Assembly (NCBI RefSeq): GCF_000935025.1
Contig: NZ_CP010836.1
Coordinates: forward strand, 2,480,001-2,544,000
Direction of reading: 5' to 3'
Source: Sphingomonas hengshuiensis
GTDB lineage: Bacteria; Pseudomonadota; Alphaproteobacteria; Sphingomonadales; Sphingomonadaceae
Length of the DNA stretch: 64,000 nucleotides
Part shown: positions 59,071 through 64,000 of the stretch, one piece after another
Layout of the letters: the number at the start of each line of letters is the position of its first letter
Position numbering within the stretch: position 1 is the stretch's first letter
Translations under genes and position numbers: made by a program
Notes under the pieces: model-generated
Database searches by the model: none
Told to the model about the DNA's origin: nothing
The model's input: the letters and a program-made list of their open reading frames with translations, nothing else

Positions 59071-61170
59071 TCAGCGGATCATGTTGAGCAGCGTGTCGTA
59101 CATTTCGGTGGCGGTGGTGATCACCCGCGCCGCGGCGGAATAGCTGTTCTGGAGCACCACCATCTGCGCCAGTTCCTCGTCGATATTGACGCCGGAAAAG
59201 CTGTCGCGCCGGTTGACGGCGTCGTCGCGCCGCGCGCCCGCATCGTCCAGCTTCGACTGGGCCTGTGCCGCCTCCAGCCCCGTGCGCCCCAGCAGCGTCG
59301 CGGAGAAGCGCTCGACGGTGGTGACACCGTCCTTGCCGAGGTCGACGGCGGTGGCGAGCTGGTCGACGAATGCCGTCGCGCCGCGCACATCGCCCGTCCC
59401 GAGTGCCTTCGCGCCCACCGCCGCGCTTTCCTGAAGCCGAGCCAGCGGCAGCCGCGCGGGGTCGTTGAGCATCGTCGGATCGACTTCGCCCGTGCTCAGC
59501 CCGCTCGCCGCGCCGCTCAGCCCCATCAGCGCCGAAAAATTGCGGCCCGTGCCCTGGCGATCGGTCGAATCCGAAGGGATCGACAGCGTCGCCCCCGCCA
59601 CCGTCGCGGCGGCGGTGAACCCCATCCGCCCGCGGCTGTCGAGCGCGAAGGTGCCGAAATTGCCGAGCGGGCTGGCGTTGAGATCGTCGGCAAGGTCGCC
59701 GAAGCTGCCCCCCGCCGCCGCGGTCAGCGTGTAGCTGGTCAGCGCGCGCCCGGTGGTGTCGCGCAGCACGATCTGCGTCGTCTCGCCCGCAGCGAAGCCA
59801 TGGGGGTCGCTGCTTGCGAAACCCGAGGGGACCAGCGAACTGGCGTCGCTGCGGACGAGGTCGTTGAGCCCGAAATATTGCGACACCCCCACCCCGGCGC
59901 GCGCGCTGGGGGTGGTCGCGTCCTGCGCGACGACGACGCCGTTTCCGCTGCCGGTCGCCGTCAGCGTCAAGGCACCATTGGCGAAGCTCGCGGTCGCCGC
60001 GCCGCCCAGCCCGCTATTGATCGCGGTGACCATGTCGTCGACCGTCGCCGTCGCCGGAAGCGCGCTGAAATCCACGCTTGTCTTCGCGACCAAAGTGCCG
60101 TTCGCCGCCGTAACCGCAAAGGTCGCGGCGCCGGTGAAGCCCAGCCGGTCGCTCCCCGCCAGCCCGGTATTGCGCCCTTTGAGCGACGCGGGCGCGGGAA
60201 CCGTGGTGCCGGCATTGGACACGGCGTTGAGCGTCTCCGCCAGGCCCGAGAACAGCACGCCGAGCTTCTCCGAAAAGGCCGGCAGCGCGCGGTCGCGCAA
60301 GTCGAGCAGCCCGCCCAGCTTGCCGCCGACCGCCGAGGATTCGAGCGCCTCGCCGGTCGATGCGCCGGGCGTCCCGTCGTCATTGGCGAAGCGCACTTCG
60401 ATATTGGGATAGATTGGCTGCGACGTCCCCTGCCCGCCAATCGGGTAGGAGAGCTGGCGGAGCCGCTTGTCGAGCAGCACCTGTCCCGAAGCCGTGTCGA
60501 TCGAGACCCGGCCATCGGGCTGTTCGCGCACCGTGACCGAGACCAGGCTGCTCAGTTCCTCGATCGCGCTCATCCGCTGGTCGGCGGAGCCGCCGGCGCT
60601 GCGCCCCTGCCCGACCGCAGCCGATACCGCGCCGTTCAGGTCATGGATGCGCGACAGCAGCGTGTTGATCTTGTCGACCGAATAGCCGACCTCGGACTCC
60701 ACGTCGCCGCGCAGCCCTTCCACGTCGCTGTCGAGCTGCTGCATCGACGTGATCGCGTCCTGGACGTCCGCGGTGAACGCCGCCGCCGTCTGGCTCGTCG
60801 ACTGCGATCCGGTCATCGCCACCGCCGATGCCGAGATCGCGTCGAGCCGCGCGGGCAGCCCCGAGGCGGCGCCGGGTTCGCCAAGCAGCGACTGGAGCCG
60901 GTCGAGGTAATTGGCGGTCACTTCCGCGCGGCCATGATCCCCCGCACGCCGATAGACGGTCGCCTCGAGGAAGCGATCCGCGACGCGCGTCGGCTCGCCG
61001 ACGACGACGCCGTTGACATGCCCCGACGTAACCGCGGTCGTGAGCGAAACCCGCTCGCGGGCATAGCCGGAGACGCCGACATTGGCGATGTTGTTCGATA
61101 CCGAGCGGAGCCCGGCCTGGGCTGCTGCCAGGCCGGACACCGCGGAGCCGAGAACTTGCGAGAGCGACAC
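59071..61170 (-). CDS. flgK: Hook-filament junction protein FlgK
   Basis: The 699-residue protein starts MSLSQVLGSAVSGLAAAQAG, LRSVSNNIANVGVSGYARER and ends FSGVNIDEELAQMVVLQNSY, SAAARVITTATEMYDTLLNM. It is longer than many FlgK proteins because of an extended middle (IN-type domains around residues 320-480). It caps the hook before filament growth. Second gene of flgE-flgK-flgL. Confidence 0.95.
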   Translation of the reverse strand: MSLSQVLGSAVSGLAAAQAGLRSVSNNIANVGVSGYARERVSLTTAVTSGHVNGVVVGEPTRVADRFLEATVYRRAGDHGRAEVTANYLDRLQSLLGEPGAASGLPARLDAISASAVAMTGSQSTSQTAAAFTADVQDAITSMQQLDSDVEGLRGDVESEVGYSVDKINTLLSRIHDLNGAVSAAVGQGRSAGGSADQRMSAIEELSSLVSVTVREQPDGRVSIDTASGQVLLDKRLRQLSYPIGGQGTSQPIYPNIEVRFANDDGTPGASTGEALESSAVGGKLGGLLDLRDRALPAFSEKLGVLFSGLAETLNAVSNAGTTVPAPASLKGRNTGLAGSDRLGFTGAATFAVTAANGTLVAKTSVDFSALPATATVDDMVTAINSGLGGAATASFANGALTLTATGSGNGVVVAQDATTPSARAGVGVSQYFGLNDLVRSDASSLVPSGFASSDPHGFAAGETTQIVLRDTTGRALTSYTLTAAAGGSFGDLADDLNASPLGNFGTFALDSRGRMGFTAAATVAGATLSIPSDSTDRQGTGRNFSALMGLSGAASGLSTGEVDPTMLNDPARLPLARLQESAAVGAKALGTGDVRGATAFVDQLATAVDLGKDGVTTVERFSATLLGRTGLEAAQAQSKLDDAGARRDDAVNRRDSFSGVNIDEELAQMVVLQNSYSAAARVITTATEMYDTLLNMIR

Positions 61171-61198
61171 GCCGGGGTTCCAATCCTAAGTCAGGAGA

Positions 61199-62500
61199 TC
61201 AGCGCTTGAGGTCGCTCACTTCGCGCAGCATGTCGTCGACCGTCGTGATGATCTTCGACGACGCGCTATAGGCACGCTGAAACCGGATCATGTTGGTGAA
61301 CTCGCCCGCGAGATCGACCGTCGAAGCCTCCAGCGCATTGGCCGAGACCGCGCCCGCGCCCAGCGCGCCCGGCGGGTTCAGCGTCATGCTGCCCGATTCC
61401 TGGCTGACCGTGTAGGCGTTGCCCGACAGGCTGCTGAGGCCGTCGGGATTCTGGAACGTCGCGATCGGCAACTGGAACACCGAGCGCGACGTGCCGTCGT
61501 CGAAGATCGCCTTGACGACGCCGGCCTTGTTGATCTCGATCGACGACAGGTTGCCCAGCATGCCGCCATCGACGTTCGATGAGATCAGCGCGGATTCGCT
61601 GCCGAACTGGGTGATCCCGTCGATCCCGCCGTCATTGCCCAACTCGACGTTCAGCGGCACCGAGGCCGCGTCGTTGGTCCAACTGATGCTCAGCGGGTCG
61701 AACAGCGCTGCGGTCGATCCGGCGCGATCCAGACTGCCGTCCGAATTGAACTTTAGCGTGCCGCTGGCCAGCACGCCGTCGGTCGCGGTCACGTCGGTGG
61801 CGGGCACCGCATAGGTCTCCGCCGCCCAGGTGTTCGACCCGGTTTTCGCATATGCCATCGTGATCCGGTGCGCGCTGCCCTGCGCGTCATAGACGTCGAA
61901 CGAGCGCTGGAACTGGGGCGTCACCGTGCCCGTGGCCATGTCGCCGGCGGTATAGGCACCCGCGATGGCGGTCGCGGAGGATTGCAGGTTTGCCCGTACC
62001 TGGATCTTGGTGGTCGGCGCCGCGGTCCCGGTCAGGTCACTGACTCGCACCGTCTGGAGCGCCGCCACCGCGCCGGTGTTGGTATAGGCGCCGGAGGCGT
62101 CGAGCCGCCAGCCATAGAGATACAGCCCGCTCGAATTGCGCAGATAGCCCTGTTCGTCGGGCTTGAACGATCCTGCGCGGGTAAAGGCGACTTCACCAGA
62201 GCCGGCCGCGCCGGTACGCGTCACGAAGAAGCCGCCGCCATCGATCGCGATGTCGGTGTTGCTCGACGACGCCTGGAGCAGGCCCTGCTTCGAAATCTGC
62301 GCGGTAGAGGCCGCCATCACGCCGCCCGCGGCATAGGTGCCGCCGGAATTGTTGCCGGTGACGAGCGTGCGGAACTGGGCTTCGGTGCCCTTGTATCCGA
62401 TCGTGTTGATGTTGGTGATGTTGTCCGCGACGGTCGCCATCGCGCTGGCATGCGCGCTGAGGCCGGACACGCCGGCATAAAGAGCGGAATAAAGGCTCAA
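61199..62500 (-). CDS. flgE: Flagellar hook protein FlgE
   Basis: A TTG eight bases after GGGAG starts a 433-residue product: SLYSALYAGVSGLSAHASAM, ATVADNITNINTIGYKGTEA. The hook core (NTDIAIDGGGFFVTRTGAAG) and C terminus (VDLAGEFTNMIRFQRAYSAS, SKIITTVDDMLREVSDLKR) are typical. It heads the hook operon and is divergent from flbT with a shared palindrome between them. Confidence 0.95.
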   Translation of the reverse strand: MSLYSALYAGVSGLSAHASAMATVADNITNINTIGYKGTEAQFRTLVTGNNSGGTYAAGGVMAASTAQISKQGLLQASSSNTDIAIDGGGFFVTRTGAAGSGEVAFTRAGSFKPDEQGYLRNSSGLYLYGWRLDASGAYTNTGAVAALQTVRVSDLTGTAAPTTKIQVRANLQSSATAIAGAYTAGDMATGTVTPQFQRSFDVYDAQGSAHRITMAYAKTGSNTWAAETYAVPATDVTATDGVLASGTLKFNSDGSLDRAGSTAALFDPLSISWTNDAASVPLNVELGNDGGIDGITQFGSESALISSNVDGGMLGNLSSIEINKAGVVKAIFDDGTSRSVFQLPIATFQNPDGLSSLSGNAYTVSQESGSMTLNPPGALGAGAVSANALEASTVDLAGEFTNMIRFQRAYSASSKIITTVDDMLREVSDLKR

Positions 62501-62551
62501 GGTTGTGCACTCCCGACGAAGCCCGCGCCTGGACGCGCTGGGCCATGGTCT

Positions 62552-62634
62552 ATTGTAGGATGATCGCCGCCGACTCCCAACGCTCGGCAAAAATTGCCGG
62601 GTCCGCGCCCGCGTTCGATCATTGCTCCTATAAT
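62552..62634. promoter_or_regulatory. Divergent flgE / flbT promoter region with central palindrome
   Basis: CGGCAAAAATTGCCG (62585-62599) is a perfect inverted repeat. From its core, minus-strand CCTACAAT (62552-62559) is 26 bases away facing flgE, and plus-strand CCTATAAT (62627-62634) is 27 bases away facing flbT. This symmetric layout suggests one dimeric activator serving both promoters. Confidence 0.6.
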
Positions 62635-62669
62635 AGCAGCAGCGACACTCGATAACGGGATTATCCACC

Positions 62670-63065
62670 ATGCTGCGCATCACGCTTCGCGACGGGGAAA
62701 AGGCGATCGTCAACGGCGCCGTATTGCGCGCCGTCGGCCGCACCCAGATCGCCGTCGAGAACCAGGTATCGATCCTGCGCGGGCGCGAAGTGATGCAGCC
62801 CGAGGAAGCGACGACCACCGCGCGCCAGCTCTATTTCTCGACCATGCTCGCCTATATCGATCCCGCCGGCCGCGCCGGGCACCAGGATGCGATCATCCGC
62901 TCGATCGGCACGCTGGTGACGGTGATGGCCGCGCCCGAAGCGCGCGCCGCGTGCCTCGCCTTCGCGCACGACGTCGCGCAGGGGGATTATTACAAGGCGC
63001 TGGCGGCGGCGCGCGAGCTGATCGCGTTCGAAACCGCCGCGCTCGATTCCGTACAGGCCGCCTGA
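62670..63065 (+). CDS. flbT: Flagellin translation regulator FlbT
   Basis: The 131-residue product has the family pattern ([59 protein letters not shown]). In Caulobacter FlbT binds the flagellin mRNA leader and stops its translation until the hook is finished, working with FlaF. Here flagellin has a ~100-base leader that could be its target. It is followed by fliI after ten bases. Confidence 0.92.
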   Translation: MLRITLRDGEKAIVNGAVLRAVGRTQIAVENQVSILRGREVMQPEEATTTARQLYFSTMLAYIDPAGRAGHQDAIIRSIGTLVTVMAAPEARAACLAFAHDVAQGDYYKALAAARELIAFETAALDSVQAA

Positions 63066-63075
63066 GGGCCGGACG

Positions 63076-64000
63076 ATGCAGACGCTGGCCAGCGCCGCCC
63101 GCGCGATCCGCGACATGGTGCCCGATCGCCGCTTTGGCCGGGTCGTCGCGGTGCGCGGCGCGCTGATCGAAGTCGAAGGGCTCACCGGCGTCGCGCAGAT
63201 CGGCAGCCGCGTCGAGATCATGACCGCCAATGGCTGTGTCCAGGCCGAAGTGACGGCGCTAGACCGCGATGTCGCGCTGTGCCTGCCGTTCGTCGATCCG
63301 CAGGGCGTCGGGCTGGGCGCGCGCGCCGATCTGGGCGCCGGGCAGTTCACGGTCCGCCCGTCGACCGCGTGGCTGGGCCGGATGATCGACGGCCTGGGCC
63401 GCCCGATCGACGGCATGGGCAGCCTCGCCAATGGCGCCGATCCGCAGCCGATCAAATCCCCTCCCCCCGCCGCCGCCAATCGCGCGCGCGTGGGTGCCCG
63501 GATCGAGACCGGCGTCCGCACGCTCGATCTGTTCGCGCCCCTTTGCCTGGGCCAGCGGCTCGGGCTGTTCGCGGGTTCGGGGGTCGGCAAGTCGGTGCTG
63601 CTGTCGATGCTCGCGCGGTGGACGCAGTGCGACGTGGCGGTGATCGGGCTGATCGGCGAGCGCGGTCGCGAAGTGCAGGAATTCATCGAGGACGATCTGG
63701 GGCCGGAGGGCATGGCGCGATCGGTGGTGGTCGTCGCCACCTCCGACGAACCCGCGCTGATGCGCCGCCAGGCGGCGTGGACGACGCTCGCCGTCGCCGA
63801 GCATTTTCGCGACCGCGGCCTCAACGTGCTGTGCCTGATGGACTCGGTCACGCGCTTCGCCATGGCCCAGCGCGAAATCGGGCTAGCCAGCGGCGAGCCC
63901 CCCGCGACCAAGGGCTATACCCCCACCGTGTTCGCCGAACTGCCGCGCCTGCTGGAGCGCGCCGGGCCGGGTGAGCCGGGCAAGGGCATGATCACCGGAC
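63076..64000 (+). CDS. fliI: Flagellum-specific export ATPase FliI, 3' end outside window
   Basis: The frame runs open from the ATG to the end of the window, giving 308 residues of the expected ~440. The beta-barrel start ([20 protein letters not shown]), the P-loop ([13 protein letters not shown]), [18 protein letters not shown] and [20 protein letters not shown] identify FliI, the ATPase that energises flagellar protein export with FliH. It is the second gene after flbT; fliJ would be expected next. Confidence 0.95.
   Translation, partial: MQTLASAARAIRDMVPDRRFGRVVAVRGALIEVEGLTGVAQIGSRVEIMTANGCVQAEVTALDRDVALCLPFVDPQGVGLGARADLGAGQFTVRPSTAWLGRMIDGLGRPIDGMGSLANGADPQPIKSPPPAAANRARVGARIETGVRTLDLFAPLCLGQRLGLFAGSGVGKSVLLSMLARWTQCDVAVIGLIGERGREVQEFIEDDLGPEGMARSVVVVATSDEPALMRRQAAWTTLAVAEHFRDRGLNVLCLMDSVTRFAMAQREIGLASGEPPATKGYTPTVFAELPRLLERAGPGEPGKGMITG

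Noticed and set aside
1..64000. tRNA, rRNA, CRISPR arrays, prophage or transposase genes
   Set aside because: I looked for cloverleaf arms, regularly spaced repeats and transposase or integrase motifs and saw none.

Overview
The window is about 64 kb of GC-rich DNA (roughly two thirds G+C by eye). It almost certainly comes from an alphaproteobacterium, most likely a Sphingomonas-like member of the Sphingomonadales. The evidence is the alphaproteobacterial flagellar regulators FlaF, FlbT, FliX and FlbD, a FlgJ that is only a rod-binding domain, a MotE-like protein, a long motA-che-motB operon, frequent GTG/TTG starts, and repeated TGATG/ATGA/GTGA gene overlaps.

Layout. 1-12.2 kb: a PhoX-type phosphatase tail, a DJ-1/PfpI protein, a lipoprotein, a pair of exported amidohydrolases, a FixL/FixJ-type two-component pair, a receiver-like orphan, and a divergent pair of OprB-like porin and methyl-accepting chemoreceptor. 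12.4-25.6 kb: flaF, a HAD protein plus methyltransferase, then one long chemotaxis/motor operon (motA, STAS, cheY, cheA, cheW, cheR, cheB, cheY, cheD, unknown, motB, FliL-like) and a PilZ gene. 25.6-32.4 kb: export and rod genes fliNOP (minus), flgC-fliE-fliQ-fliR-flhB (plus), fliX (minus), flgI-flgJ-FlgN-like (plus). 32.4-34.6 kb: a non-motility island (SDR oxidoreductase and TetR regulator) and a repeat-bearing non-coding stretch. 34.6-47.5 kb: flgB and a large FlaEY-like beta-propeller protein (minus), fliG-fliH, fliF-fliN-flbD-flhA, fliK-flgD. 47.5-57.9 kb: a candidate small RNA, two unknown genes, flagellin, flgFGAH (minus), fliL-fliM-DUF6468-like-motE-like, and a small membrane protein plus exported TPR-like protein. 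58.1-64 kb: flgE-flgK-flgL (minus), flbT and the first two thirds of fliI (plus, cut by the window end).

Together the genes give a nearly complete flagellum (rod, rings, hook, filament, export gate, switch, stator), its chemotaxis pathway and its checkpoint regulators. I did not see fliD, fliS, fliA or rpoN in the window; fliJ would be expected just past the end.

The most interesting observations concern regulation. At least seventeen start regions, nearly all of motility genes, carry the octamer CCTATAAT or a close variant. Several also carry an A/T-cored palindrome related to GGCAAAAATTGCC about 27 bases further upstream. In two divergent promoter regions one palindrome sits midway between two outward -10 elements. 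The only enhancer-binding-protein homologue here, FlbD, has lost both the Walker B aspartate and the sigma-54 contact motif (GAFVGA instead of GAFTGA). I infer that the FliX-FlbD checkpoint has been rewired away from sigma-54. A promoter of the same type drives a stand-alone ~120-nt transcript after flgD with a perfect 12-bp stem, a duplicated C-rich anti-Shine-Dalgarno-like motif and a strong terminator: a candidate motility small RNA.
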